In this document: positions 59,401 through 64,000 of the stretch, one piece after another
How positions within the stretch are numbered: position 1 is the first letter of the stretch
Layout of the letters: the number at the start of each line of letters is the position of its first letter
NCBI RefSeq assembly: GCF_964656455.1
Contig: NC_135718.1
Span: 53,349,008-53,413,007, forward strand
DNA from: Halichoerus grypus
Taxonomy: Eukaryota > Chordata > Mammalia > Carnivora > Phocidae
DNA: 64,000 nt
Direction: 5' to 3'
Notes under the pieces: model-generated
What the model was told of the DNA's origin: nothing
Seen by the model: only the letters and a program-made list of their open reading frames with translations
Database searches by the model: none
Position numbers and translations under genes: made by a program

Positions 59401-62400
59401 TATTGTTAGTATTTTATTCTGTTTTATCATTCTTCCTCTCGTTTTTCTTTCTTTCTGAACCACTTTAGAATGCGTTGTGTATGTCATGGCCTTTTACTCC
59501 AGTGATGTGGGAGCAGTTCAGTTTCCCCATGTCCTTACTGTCTGTCTTTTTGATTGTAGTCATTCTGATGGGGCGTGAAGCAATATCTCATTTTTGGTTT
59601 TGATGTGCATTTCCTTGATGACTAATGATATTAAGCATCTTTTCACATGTTTCTTAGTCATTAGTATATCTTTGGTGAAATGTCTATTCAGGTTCTTTCC
59701 ATTTTTAAATGGAATTATATATCTTTTTATTATTGAATTTTAAGAATTTTTATGTATTTATATTTATTAGATAGATGATTTGTAAGTATTTTTCTCCCAG
59801 ATAGTTTTCTCTGTGGTTTGTCTTTTCATTTTCTTAATGGAGTCTTTTGAAGTACAGTTTTTAATTTTGATCAAGTTTAATTCATCCCTTTTATAAATCG
59901 TGTTTTTGTGGTGTCACATCAAGGAAAGGCAAATATCACTTTTCAGAGAATTAATGAGATTTGCTTTATTCTCCGTCTAGTGATCAGATCCATTTATTGT
60001 GTGAGCTTTGTTGAAATGTGTGAGGACTTGCCTCTGGGTGATGATCACATTTGTTCCATCCTTCTCTAGGCGGCTGTTACTAGTGAGGCAGTATAATATT
60101 GATCAAAAGTGTAGGCTTGTGGCCTGACTGCTTGGGTTTGGATTTTGGCCTCATCCCTTACTAGCAGTGTTACTTTGGGAAAGTGACTTTATTTCTCTGT
60201 GCCTCAGCTCAGTTTCCTCATCTGTAAAATGGGGATAATACATCTTTCCTCATAGGCTGTTTGTCTATGTAAAGTGCATAGGAAATGCCTGGAACAGAAT
60301 AAGGGCTAAAAAAATATTAGCTCTTATTACTAGGGGAGCAATTCTCAACTGTAATTTGGGATGGAGTTGTGCATATTGGAATCATTTGAGGGACTTTTTA
60401 ACACTTAGCATGCCTTTCTAAAGTGACAGGTTCTGCCATGGGTTAGAGCAACTGGGGTGATAAACATTGCACTTAGCCTTCCTTGACACATTTAAAGCTG
60501 ATTGTTCCTTAAAATCACTTCCATTAAGTGAGGCAATTTGGGTTGATGTGTAGAATCACAAAACTCTTCATCAGATATAAAGATAGCTCAAGCTCCATTA
60601 ACACTTAGAAAATGAATAATCTGTTAACTCCTGTTGCTGAGGCAAAAATTAGGCAGTCTTAGGCAAGCCAAGAACAGAAGGTAAGCTATCTGTGTTTGAT
60701 AGATATATTTCTCTGCCTTTGGGGTGGTTTATTAGCCCAAGAATCAGATTATGGGACCAGAACTTGCACTTCAGAGATAAAATTCCTGCTTTGCTCTTGT
60801 TGAAGGAGAAGATTTTCAACTCTTTTTCTTGTCTTCATTTGCAGGATGAATATAATGAAACTTGAGACCTACTTCCTTCAAAAGGGATTCATGATCTGAC
60901 ATGGGACTAGTATCAGGATATTTAAAGAATTCGTACAACTCAACAATAAAAAGATAGGAAATGGGCAAATAATTTGCATAGACGTTTCTCCAGAGGAGGT
61001 GTCCAGCTAGGACATGAGAAGATAGTCAACATCATAGGTCAACAGGGAAATGCAAATCAAAATACAATGAAATACCATTTCGTACCCACTAGGATGGCTA
61101 TAATAAAATTTCAAAAGGAAAGTAGTAAGTGTTGGCAAAGGTGGAGAGAAATAGGAACCCTTGTACGGTGCTGCTAAGAATGTAAAATGATTCAGCTGTT
61201 GTGGAAAACAGTTCGGTGGTTCCTCAAAAATTTAAGCATTAGAATTACTATATTAACCCAGCTGTTCCACTTTTAGGTTTATACTGAAAAGAACTGAAAA
61301 CATGGTAACACAGAGACTTGTACATGAATGTTTATAGCAGCATTATTCATAATAGCCATAAGATGGAAACAACACAAATGGCCATTAAGGGATGAATGAA
61401 TAAACAAGTTTGTATGTTATATGTTATATGTTATATACATACAATGGAATATAATTCAGCCATAAAAAGTAATGAAGTACCAATACATGGTACAATTTGG
61501 ATGAACTTTGAATACATACTGAGTGAAAAAAGCCAGACACAGCAGTCATATATTTTATGATTCCTTTTATATGCTATATCCAGAATAGGCAAATCCAAAG
61601 AGACAAAAAGCAAATTAGAGGTTACCAGGGGATGAGTGATAGGGAATGGGGAATGATTATTTAATGATTATGGAGTGTTTCTATGGGATGAAAAGGTTTT
61701 GAAACTAAGGAAGACTGATGGTTGCACAATATTGTGAATACAATAAATATCACTAAATTGTACACTTTAAAATGGTAAGTGACTTTCATTCAGTTTTTTT
61801 AAAAAGGGAGATTTATGAGTATATTTACTATTTTTTTTTAAAGATTTTATTTATTTGACAGAGAGAAGGAGCACAAGTAGGCAGAGCGGCAGGGAGAGGG
61901 AGAAGCAGGCTCCCCACGGAGGAGGGAGCCCAACGCGGGGCTCGATCCCAGGACTCTGGGATCATGATCTGAGCCGAAGGCAGCCGATTAACCGACTGAG
62001 CCACCCAGGCTCCCACATATTTAATATTTTTGCTACCCAGAGACAAATGTTTTAAAGTGCAAGGAATAATGAATGACAAAAAAGGATGACTGTATTTGAT
62101 GTGGCAACTCCAGTGTCTGGATATCTCTCCAAATTCATTTTTCACTCATCTCTCTGCTTGGGAGAATTTATTCTTAACATAATATTTTACCTGCAGTGTC
62201 TGCTAAGATAGAAACGGCATTTTTTATAGAAAGTATAGGAATCGTGTAAGAGGCCCAGTTGCTCTAGGCCAGCAAAGTTCATAAAGGAGCAAAAGATATT
62301 CTTAGAGCCTACATTTAGATGGCATTTGTTTCTCTTGGGCATGCCATTCTATCAGGCTACCAGTTCCTTTTCTAAAAAAAATTTTTTTTATCGAGGTAAA

Positions 62401-63645
62401 TTTCACATAACACAAAATTAACCATTTTAAAGTGAATGATTCAGTGGCCTTTTGTGCATTTACAGAGTTGTGCAACTACCAGCTCTGTATTATTCTGAAA
62501 CATTTTCATCACCCCAAAAGGAAATTCTCTACCCATTAAGCATATCCTTGCCAGCATTTGTTATTTTCTGCTTTTTTGATTATAGCCAGCCTAGTGGATA
62601 TGAAATGGTACCTTTTTGTGGTTTCGATTTGCATTCTCCTAATGACTAACGAAGTTGAACATCTTCATGTGCTTGTTGGCTATTTGTATTTCTTCTTTGG
62701 AAAAATGTCTACTCAAGTTCATTTTCTTTCTTTCTTTCTTTCTTTCTTTTTTTTTTTTTTTTGAGTGTTGGGGAGAGGTAGAGGGAGAGAGAGAATCTTA
62801 AGGAGGCTCCATGCTCAGGGTGAAGCCCAAGGTGGGGCTCGATCTCATGACCCTGAGATCATGACCTGAGCTAGAATCAAGAGTCAGATGCTTAACTGAC
62901 TGAGCCACCCAGGCACCCCTCAAGTTCATTTTCTATTTTAAAAATTAGGTTCTTTATTTTCTACTTACGGAGTTGTGTTCTTTATATATTATGGATATAC
63001 ACCTTTATCAGATATATGATTTGCAAATATTTCTGTCATTCTGTAGGTTGTGTTTTCACTTTATTAATAGTGTCATTTGATATACAAAGGTTTTTAATTT
63101 AGGTGAAGTTTCATTTATCTATTTTTGTCTTCTGTTGCCCATACTGTTGAATTCCTATCTAAGAATCCATGGCCAAGTCCAAGGTCATAAAGATTTTCCC
63201 CTAAGAAAACTCTTTCTTCTAAGAGTTTTATGGTTTTAGCTCTTGTATTTAGGTCATTGATCCATTTTGATGTAATTTTTGCATATGGTATGAGGTATGG
63301 GTCCAATTTCATTCTTTTGCAAGTGGTTATTCAGTTGTCCCAGCACCGTTTGTTGAGGAGACTCTTCTTTCTCCATTAAATTGTCTTGGCATCTGGTTGA
63401 AAATCAATTGGTCATAGATATGTGGGCTTACCTTTGGACTCTAAATTCTATTCCTGCCATTTACTTTAATGTGGGCTGAGTTTTTTGTTTTTCTCTCTTT
63501 GATAACAGGATCATGGGGTTGATAGCACCATTTTCCAGAATCCCAAAAAGCTTCACCTAACCATTGGGATGTTGGTGCTTTTGAGTGAGCAAGAGATCCA
63601 GCAGACATGTGAGATGCTACAGCAGTGTAAAGAGGAATTCATTGA
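30618..63645 (+). CDS. ASCC1: ASCC1, activating signal cointegrator 1 complex subunit 1 (5' part; partial at right edge)
   Basis: Coding exons 30648-30759, 32225-32324, 36574-36671, 43257-43435 and 63509-63645 join in frame to give residues 1-208 plus two bases of codon 209. All introns are GT-AG. The protein begins MEVLRPQLVRIGGRIYRKNP, has an acidic stretch (EEDDEDFYQ, 29-37), a KH domain with the GxxG loop GKRG at 75-78, and the start of the 2H-phosphoesterase (AKAP7/CPDase-like) domain with H-x-T at H179/T181 in KLHLTIGM. The second H-x-T motif lies beyond the window. ASCC1 is a nuclear subunit of the ASC-1 complex (TRIP4, ASCC2, ASCC3), which acts in transcriptional coactivation and in ASCC3-ALKBH3 alkylation-damage responses. 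Human loss-of-function variants cause spinal muscular atrophy with congenital bone fractures. Human ASCC1 is about 357-400 residues, so a little over half is present. Confidence 0.96.
30760..31320. other. ASCC1 intron 2, first part
   Basis: Unclassified AT-rich sequence; no exon or repeat supported. Confidence 0.4.
31378..31562 (+). mobile_element. CAN-SINE
   Basis: Sense copy with perfect 17-base target duplication TTATAAGTTCTTCCATC at 31361-31377 and 31563-31579. Confidence 0.98.
31902..32084 (-). mobile_element. CAN-SINE, missing its outer 5' box, just before ASCC1 exon 3
   Basis: Antisense copy that stops at 'ACGACTGAGCC' without the usual ACCCAGGCGCCCC end. It ends 140 bases upstream of exon 3. 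Confidence 0.93.
32225..32324 (+). CDS. ASCC1: ASCC1 exon 3
   Basis: The acceptor is TTCTCTGCAG before 32225 and the donor is TACAA|GTGAGT at 32324/32325. Its 100 bases encode residues 38-70, starting GFVECAEEPCDAYEVVQ and ending APSLLY, plus two bases of the next Lys codon. This is the lead-in to the KH core. An antisense SINE ends about 140 bases upstream. Confidence 0.96.
32440..33285 (+). mobile_element. LINE L2 fragment
   Basis: 'ACCAAGTCCTGTTGATTTTG', 'CTTTGGCATATGCTGTTTCC', 'TTAGAGAGCCTTGC' and 'AAGATGGGAGACTTCTGGAA' follow L2 3' order. Confidence 0.6.
33302..33443 (+). mobile_element. CAN-SINE, 5'-truncated
   Basis: Begins at 'CGTCTGCCTTCGGCTCAGGT', lacking the head; ends in poly(A). 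Imperfect duplications ACATGGTTAGCTTAT / ACATAGTCAGCTTAT flank it. Confidence 0.93.
33460..34005. other. ASCC1 intron 3, unclassified
   Basis: AT-rich sequence, nothing recognised. Confidence 0.4.
34024..34224 (-). mobile_element. CAN-SINE
   Basis: Antisense copy with perfect 17-base duplication AGGAAGATTTCTTTCTT at 34007-34023 and 34225-34241. Confidence 0.97.
34350..34530. mobile_element. MER5A hAT-Charlie element
   Basis: 'TTAGTTCTCGACATCAGGTG', 'TAGAATCACCTGGGGAGCTT', 'AATCAGAATCTCTGGGAG' and 'CAAGATTGAGAACTACT' match MER5A almost end to end. Confidence 0.85.
34690..34860 (-). repeat. MIR fragment
   Basis: 'CGTTTAATCCTCACAACTTT', 'AGGTATTATTCACTCC' and 'GACTTGCCCAAGACTTGAG' are antisense MIR. 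Confidence 0.75.
34901..35094 (+). mobile_element. CAN-SINE
   Basis: Sense copy with duplication AAAATGCCTAGACTG at 34886-34900 and 35095-35109. Confidence 0.97.
35150..35261 (-). mobile_element. CAN-SINE, short older type
   Basis: 'TTTTTAAGTAATTTCTACAC' to 'CGGACTGAGCCAGCGTGGCA'; AGCCAGCT-type flanks. Confidence 0.88.
35270..36573. other. ASCC1 intron 3, last part
   Basis: Includes a poly(T) run at about 35457-35477. Otherwise unclassified up to exon 4. Confidence 0.4.
36574..36671 (+). CDS. ASCC1: ASCC1 exon 4 (KH core)
   Basis: The acceptor is TATTATAG before 36574 and the donor is AATTG|GTGAGA at 36671/36672. Its 98 bases encode KHIVGKRGDTRKKLEVETKT and SISIPKPGQEGEI, including the KH-type GxxG loop (G75-K-R-G78). 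Exons 3 and 4 together total 198 bases, so joint skipping would keep the frame but remove the KH core. Confidence 0.97.
36767..36806. mobile_element. 40-base retroposon-like micro-insertion
   Basis: A T-run followed by AGTGTCCCTGGGTAGGATTG lies between perfect 17-base duplications TAGTGACTGTATTCTTT (36750-36766, 36807-36823). Source sequence not identified. Confidence 0.6.
36824..37500. other. ASCC1 intron 4, first part
   Basis: Unclassified AT-rich sequence. Confidence 0.4.
37505..37735. mobile_element. hAT-like nonautonomous element
   Basis: 'GGACTTTCTGTGATGATGGG', 'GGAAATGTGGCTAGTGTGAC' and 'GGGGAACTGAACTTTTAATC' match the same family as the element at 24.9 kb. Confidence 0.6.
37884..38071 (+). 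mobile_element. CAN-SINE
   Basis: Sense copy with duplication AAAGTTCAAGCTAC at 37870-37883 and 38072-38085. Confidence 0.97.
38306..38502 (-). mobile_element. CAN-SINE
   Basis: Antisense copy with duplication TATAATAATTTTTATT at about 38290-38305 and 38503-38518. Confidence 0.97.
38519..39327. other. ASCC1 intron 4, unclassified
   Basis: AT-rich; parts around 38100-38290 and 38519-38600 may be one old LINE fragment split by the SINE, not certain. Confidence 0.35.
39342..39549 (-). mobile_element. CAN-SINE (left half of a composite)
   Basis: Antisense copy ending 'GGGCCACCCAGGTGCACCTG'. Together with the next SINE it is enclosed by one target duplication (39329-39341 and 39811-39823). Confidence 0.95.
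39613..39810 (-). mobile_element. CAN-SINE (right half of a composite)
   Basis: Antisense copy ending 'CTGAGCCACCCAGGTGCCCC', directly followed by AAACATGAGTTTT. Confidence 0.96.
39824..40835. other. ASCC1 intron 4, unclassified
   Basis: AT-rich, no exon or repeat recognised with confidence. Confidence 0.4.
40841..41028 (-). mobile_element. CAN-SINE
   Basis: Antisense copy; TGCCACAGTC repeats flank it. Confidence 0.96.
41059..41279 (+). mobile_element. Young 5'-truncated L1 3' end
   Basis: 'CTGAAAAACAAACTGGGGGT', 'CATGGAGCACTGGGTGTTAT' and 'AACATAACAATAAAAAAATT' with A-rich tail; duplication TAAATTGAGGTAA at 41046-41058 and 41280-41292. Confidence 0.95.
41426..41519 (-). mobile_element. 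CAN-SINE, short older type
   Basis: 'TGTGAACTCTACACCTAATG' to 'CTGACTGAGCCAGCCTGGGA'. Confidence 0.8.
42058..42261 (-). mobile_element. CAN-SINE with (TTA)n at its tail
   Basis: Antisense copy; the tail has become an ATT trinucleotide run. TATTTCATATTATT flanks it on both sides. Confidence 0.96.
42291..42392 (-). mobile_element. CAN-SINE, short older type
   Basis: 'GAAGTAAACTCTACCCCTAA' to 'CTGAGCCACCAGGCGCCCC'. Confidence 0.85.
42414..42599 (-). mobile_element. CAN-SINE
   Basis: Antisense copy with CTGCTTTTACTT flanks. Lacks the usual AAGATTTTATTTATT segment after the T run. Confidence 0.95.
42644..42698. repeat. 29-base tandem duplication
   Basis: Two adjacent near-identical units starting ATGGTAGTTCTC and containing TTGTAACTTTTTA, within the old L1. 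Confidence 0.8.
42820..43046 (-). mobile_element. CAN-SINE, older long form
   Basis: Antisense copy ending 'CTAAGCCACCCAGGCACCCC', with extra GA-rich body. Confidence 0.9.
43257..43435 (+). CDS. ASCC1: ASCC1 exon 5
   Basis: The acceptor follows a long C/T tract (TTGCTTGCAG) before 43257; the donor is CCATG|GTAAGC at 43435/43436. Its 179 bases encode residues 104-163: VITGQHRSGVISARTRIDVL, then LLTFRRKQPFTHFLAFFLNE up to EKCSM. This covers the end of the KH domain and the first strand of the 2H domain. From memory, human has Asp where this protein has the second Leu of LLTF. Confidence 0.96.
43440..43870. other. ASCC1 intron 5, unclassified
   Basis: Possibly an old LINE fragment; no exon. 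Confidence 0.35.
43872..44071 (-). mobile_element. CAN-SINE
   Basis: Antisense copy ending 'TGAGCCACCCAGGAACCCC', flanked by TTAGAAAATAAGTTT / TTAGAAAACAAGTTT. Confidence 0.95.
44090..44557. other. ASCC1 intron 5, probable old LINE debris
   Basis: 'AAAAAGTCACCCATAATCTC' and 'CTGAGAGATAATATTGTG' recall an old LINE 3' region; family not resolved. Confidence 0.35.
44573..44791 (-). mobile_element. CAN-SINE with long (GA)n
   Basis: Antisense copy with an expanded GA tract and CCAAGAAAGTACTCTT / CCAAGAAAGTATTCTT flanks. Confidence 0.96.
44815..45340 (-). mobile_element. Solo LTR, antisense (family uncertain)
   Basis: 'GGTGGTTTTATTACAGCATG' (antisense AATAAA near one end), 'GACAGGACCCATGGGCAGAA' and 'TGCCTTTTGCCCTTAGCAAA' are familiar from a mammalian endogenous-retrovirus LTR. 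No coding region attached. Confidence 0.5.
45341..45990. other. ASCC1 intron 5, unclassified
   Basis: Very AT-rich, perhaps old LINE sequence. Confidence 0.35.
46002..46111 (-). mobile_element. CAN-SINE, short older type
   Basis: 'TTTAAGTGATCTCTACACCC' to 'ACTGAGCCAGCCAGGTGCCA'; GGGATGTGTTTAGATTTTT / GGGATGTGTATAGATTTTT flank it with one mismatch. Confidence 0.93.
46113..46560 (-). mobile_element. Old L1 3' region
   Basis: 'CTGGCAATCACTGATCTC', 'TAAATGGAATCATGTAGTAT', 'ACATTTGGGTTCTTTCCAGT' and 'GCAATTATGAATGAAATTGC' are antisense L1. Confidence 0.75.
46570..46702 (+). mobile_element. CAN-SINE, 3'-truncated
   Basis: Starts 'GGGGTGCCTGGGTGGCTCAG' but stops in the 'CTCCCTCTGCCTGCAGCTCT' region with no A tail. 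Confidence 0.93.
46798..46896 (+). repeat. MIR fragment cut by a SINE
   Basis: 'GATGAACCTGGGTGTGATTG' and 'CTTGGGCAAGTGAACCTCTC' are MIR; the next SINE interrupts it. Confidence 0.7.
46899..47022 (-). mobile_element. CAN-SINE, short older type
   Basis: Contains an internal duplication ('GAGATCAAGACCTGAGCTGA' then 'GATCAAGAGTCGG') and ends 'CTGAGCCACCCAGGTGCCCC'. Confidence 0.9.
47165..47250 (+). mobile_element. L1 3'-end fragment
   Basis: 'AATCATTGTGTTATACACCT' and 'ACTAATGTAACATTGTGTCA' are typical. Confidence 0.7.
47377..47420. repeat. AT-rich (TATA)n stretch
   Basis: TATATATGTATATATATATG followed by another ATATATATA run. Confidence 0.8.
47449..47661 (-). mobile_element. CAN-SINE
   Basis: Antisense copy with a very long T-rich tail; ends 'TGAGCCACCCAGGCGCCC'. 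Confidence 0.96.
47715..47888 (-). mobile_element. CAN-SINE
   Basis: Antisense copy with duplication TGACTTTTATGTT beside both ends. Confidence 0.95.
47900..48385. other. ASCC1 intron 5, unclassified
   Basis: AT-rich, nothing recognised. Confidence 0.35.
48392..48558 (-). mobile_element. CAN-SINE, older type
   Basis: Antisense copy from a short T run to 'CTGAGCCACCCAGGTACCCC'. Confidence 0.92.
48560..49430. other. ASCC1 intron 5, unclassified, possibly old L1
   Basis: Open frames up to 128 codons occur but none has splice or family support. Confidence 0.35.
49440..50500 (-). mobile_element. Old L1-like sequence (L1M)
   Basis: 'GTTGAGCAAATTTATAATAG', 'GCATGTATGGTAATTTTTCA' and 'GGATGCTGAACATTGTGAAT' recall antisense L1M 3' sequence. 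Confidence 0.5.
50585..51060 (-). mobile_element. Old L1, ORF2 C-terminus and 3'UTR
   Basis: The minus strand still reads KMWYIHTMEYYSAIERSE (L1 ORF2 C-terminus). The 3' part has 'CATAAAATTCCCATTTTT' and 'CACTACATTGTACAACCATT'. A dead copy. Confidence 0.88.
51090..51320 (-). repeat. MIR
   Basis: 'GTTGAGCTCTTGCATTGTGC', 'GTAAGTATTAATATTCCATT' and 'GGTAACTTGCCCAAGGTACT' are antisense MIR. Confidence 0.8.
51461..51583 (+). mobile_element. CAN-SINE, short older type
   Basis: 'GGGGTATGCCTGGCTGGTTC' to 'TAGAGATTACTTAAAAAA'; AAATTGAAGAT on both sides. Confidence 0.92.
51648..51962 (-). mobile_element. CAN-SINE, short type, interrupted by a second SINE
   Basis: The outer element is split: its T tail lies at 51648-51669 and its body and head at 51858-51962. 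CAGCAAGTGG / CAGCAGGTGT flank it. Confidence 0.88.
51670..51856 (-). mobile_element. CAN-SINE, long type, nested
   Basis: Full antisense copy in the tail of the outer SINE, flanked by AAGGTTTTATTTTA / TAAGATTTTATTTT. Confidence 0.95.
52270..52377 (-). mobile_element. CAN-SINE, short older type
   Basis: Antisense copy with duplication AAATAATATTATTTTTAAA at about 52251-52269 and 52391-52409. Confidence 0.92.
52503..53095 (-). mobile_element. MLT1-like LTR, antisense
   Basis: 'TAGTTTTCTGTTGCTGCATT', 'AACTTAAAACAATATCCATT' and 'AGAATTCTGCCTACCACA' are the ends of a diverged MaLR-type LTR. Confidence 0.6.
53100..53291 (-). mobile_element. CAN-SINE, older type (1 of a serial cluster)
   Basis: Antisense copy ending 'CTGTGCCACTGAAGTGCCCC', directly followed by TTAATTTTCATTT. 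Confidence 0.9.
53305..53725 (-). mobile_element. CAN-SINE, interrupted (2 of the cluster)
   Basis: Antisense halves at 53305-53480 and 53694-53725 with an opposite-strand SINE between. Flanked by TTAATTTTCATTT at 53292 and 53728. Confidence 0.88.
53481..53693 (+). mobile_element. CAN-SINE nested in opposite orientation
   Basis: 'GGGCTCAGTCGGTTGAGTGT' to 'CAAATAAATAAATAAAATCT' and poly(A); the first few head bases are missing. Confidence 0.95.
53745..53952 (-). mobile_element. CAN-SINE (3 of the cluster)
   Basis: Antisense copy with (GT)n/(GA)n in the body, followed by another TAATTTTCATTT copy. Confidence 0.95.
53967..54974. other. ASCC1 intron 5, unclassified
   Basis: No repeat recognised with confidence; no exon. 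Confidence 0.35.
54975..55600 (-). mobile_element. LINE L2 fragment
   Basis: 'CATTCATTCACTATTTATTA', 'GCCATTTGCCAGGCTATG', 'GGAGGCTACTGCAGTGG' and 'GTGACACTTGAGTAGAGTCT' are antisense L2. Confidence 0.7.
55616..55804 (+). mobile_element. CAN-SINE
   Basis: Sense copy; AAAGACTAG on both sides. Confidence 0.96.
55860..56000 (+). repeat. MIR fragment
   Basis: 'GGGGATAATAATAGTACTCA' and 'AGAGCATGGCACATAGCTCG' follow the MIR 3' half. Confidence 0.65.
56001..56500. other. ASCC1 intron 5, unclassified
   Basis: No signal recognised. Confidence 0.35.
56519..56729 (-). mobile_element. CAN-SINE, young
   Basis: Antisense copy with a T run of over 20 and perfect duplication CTTTTGTGAACATTCTT at 56502-56518 and 56730-56746. 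Confidence 0.98.
56818..57018 (+). mobile_element. CAN-SINE
   Basis: Sense copy, 'GGGCCCCTGGGTGGCTCAGT' to poly(A); CGAGCAAA flanks. Confidence 0.97.
57110..57320 (-). repeat. MIR
   Basis: 'TTAATCCTCAGAACAACTCC', 'GATAATGAAATTGAAG' and 'AATTAGAATTTGAACATAGG' are antisense MIR. Confidence 0.8.
57560..57700 (-). repeat. MIR fragment
   Basis: 'CAGAGGAGGAAACCAAGG' and 'GAGTTGGAATTAAAACCC' are antisense MIR. Confidence 0.65.
57700..59060. other. ASCC1 intron 5, largest repeat-free stretch
   Basis: About 1.3 kb without any recognised repeat except a short TTTTG run at 57784. No exon supported. Possible conserved noncoding sequence, not tested. Confidence 0.4.
59070..59274 (-). mobile_element. 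CAN-SINE
   Basis: Antisense copy ending 'CTGAGCCACCCAGGCACCCT', flanked by similar TAAATTTGTG / TAACTTTGTG. Confidence 0.96.
59480..59905 (-). mobile_element. Old L1 3' region
   Basis: 'TCATTCTGATGGGGCGTGAA', 'TTTTGATGTGCATTTCCTTG' and 'GAAATGTCTATTCAGGTTCT' are antisense L1M. Confidence 0.85.
60088..60330 (+). repeat. MIR, nearly full length
   Basis: 'GGGTTTGGATTTTGGCCTCA', 'CTCAGTTTCCTCATCTGTAA' and 'AATGGGGATAATACATC' follow the MIR consensus. Confidence 0.9.
60335..60425. mobile_element. MER5A-like fragment
   Basis: 'GCAATTCTCAACTGTAATTT' and 'TTGGAATCATTTGAGGGACT' resemble one end of MER5A. Confidence 0.5.
60426..60879. other. ASCC1 intron 5, unclassified
   Basis: No signal recognised. 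Confidence 0.35.
60880..61795 (+). mobile_element. Old L1, ORF2 end and 3'UTR
   Basis: 'AACAATAAAAAGATAGGAAA', 'GGGAAATGCAAATCAAAATA', 'TTCATAATAGCCATAAGATG' and 'TACAATGGAATATAATTCAG' are the L1 ORF2 end in sense orientation; frames are broken. A TTATATG repeat lies at about 61414-61434. Confidence 0.9.
61831..62014 (-). mobile_element. CAN-SINE
   Basis: Antisense copy ending 'CTGAGCCACCCAGGCTCCC'; CATATTTA-type flanks. Confidence 0.95.
62016..62384. other. ASCC1 intron 5, unclassified
   Basis: No signal recognised. Confidence 0.35.
62385..63478 (-). mobile_element. Old L1 3' region split by a SINE
   Basis: 'TAAATTTCACATAACACAAA', 'TTCATCACCCCAAAAGGAAA', 'TTTCATTTATCTATTTTTGT' and 'CAGTTGTCCCAGCACCGTTT' are antisense L1M. 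It ends about 30 bases before ASCC1 exon 6. Confidence 0.88.
62729..62918 (-). mobile_element. CAN-SINE with (TTTC)n tail
   Basis: Antisense copy, tail converted to six TTTC units; perfect duplication TCAAGTTCATTTTC at 62715-62728 and 62919-62932. Confidence 0.96.
63509..63645 (+). CDS. ASCC1: ASCC1 exon 6 (last exon in window)
   Basis: The acceptor is GATAACAG before 63509 and the donor is TTGA|GTGAGT at 63645/63646. Its 137 bases encode residues 164-208, including KKLHLTIGMLVLLSEQEIQQ. It carries the first H-x-T motif of the 2H-phosphoesterase fold (H179 at 63554-63556, T181). The preceding intron is 20.1 kb, the largest complete intron of the gene in this window. Confidence 0.96.
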
Positions 63646-63928
63646 GTGAGTAATCTACAGGAATGGGGAAGGGTGGTCACCTTGTACTGGCTTCTCTTTG
63701 GTATCACAGACTTGTTTTTGCACTTAGGCGAACTTGTTTTTGTCACATGGCAACAAGGTCTGTTGACTCACCCAGTTGTAACACTTAATATTGGACCATT
63801 GTCTGAAAGGGTTAAAATGGATTTAAAGCATGTATTTACAAATTTTTATGGAAAGACTACCTTAAATTATACTAGTTCAGTAGGCAAATTTTGTTAACAG
63901 GACATCCCGTTATAGGGTATAGGATACT

Positions 63929-64000
63929 GTACTAGTTTTTTATGCTCGTGAACACATTACTACAAGCTTGGTGGCTTAGAACAGTGAAAATTTATTATCT
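63929..64000 (-). mobile_element. Start of an MLT1-like LTR, cut by window edge
   Basis: 'CATTACTACAAGCTTGGTGG', 'CTTAGAACAGTGAAAATTTA' resemble the 3' end of a MaLR LTR read antisense. Confidence 0.55.

Overview
The window is nuclear DNA from a mammal, and the repeats point to a carnivoran. About 55 copies of a tRNA-Lys-derived CAN-SINE (SINEC type) are scattered on both strands, and there are two young 5'-truncated L1 3' ends of carnivore type. Many SINE copies have a long body with a (TC)n stretch, a 'CAAATAAATAAATAAAATCTT' end and a poly(A) tail. From memory this form is typical of arctoid carnivores, perhaps a pinniped. That species-level guess is inference and would need a SINE library search. 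None of the features is bacterial, and I see no CRISPR array, plasmid or phage system.

Two protein-coding genes are supported, arranged head to head around one CpG island at about 28.26-28.87 kb. ANAPC16 (APC/C subunit 16) runs on the minus strand. Its complete 110-residue coding sequence lies in three exons (24029-23888, 17487-17413, 16470-16355). ASCC1 (activating signal cointegrator 1 complex subunit 1) runs on the plus strand. Five coding exons (30648-30759, 32225-32324, 36574-36671, 43257-43435, 63509-63645) encode residues 1-208 and two bases of codon 209. They carry the KH core and the first catalytic-type H-x-T motif of the 2H-phosphoesterase-like domain. The rest of the gene lies beyond the right edge. 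All splice sites are GT-AG and all phases join in frame. The order matches the conserved mammalian DDIT4 - ANAPC16 - ASCC1 - SPOCK2 block (human chromosome 10).

Layout. 1-6.8 kb is GC-richer, repeat-poor intergenic DNA with an isolated CpG-rich block at 2.66-2.9 kb. 6.8-12.2 kb is a repeat pile: an MLT1 LTR, two consecutive old L2 copies and nested SINEs. 12.2-16.35 kb is mostly unique and probably includes the ANAPC16 3'UTR. 16.4-28.6 kb is ANAPC16, with an ERV1-like LTR and a run of five SINEs in its long second intron. 28.3-28.9 kb is the shared promoter. 28.9-64 kb is ASCC1, with introns packed with SINEs, old L1, L2, MIR and hAT elements.

I found no unknown gene system. The observations most worth checking are the interleaved splice donors at the shared promoter, the isolated CpG-rich block, an antisense LTR promoter inside ANAPC16, and several unusual retroposon structures. 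These include a SINE reduced to 22 bases between intact target duplications, a SINE pair with a possible 3' transduction, and repeated insertion into one target site.
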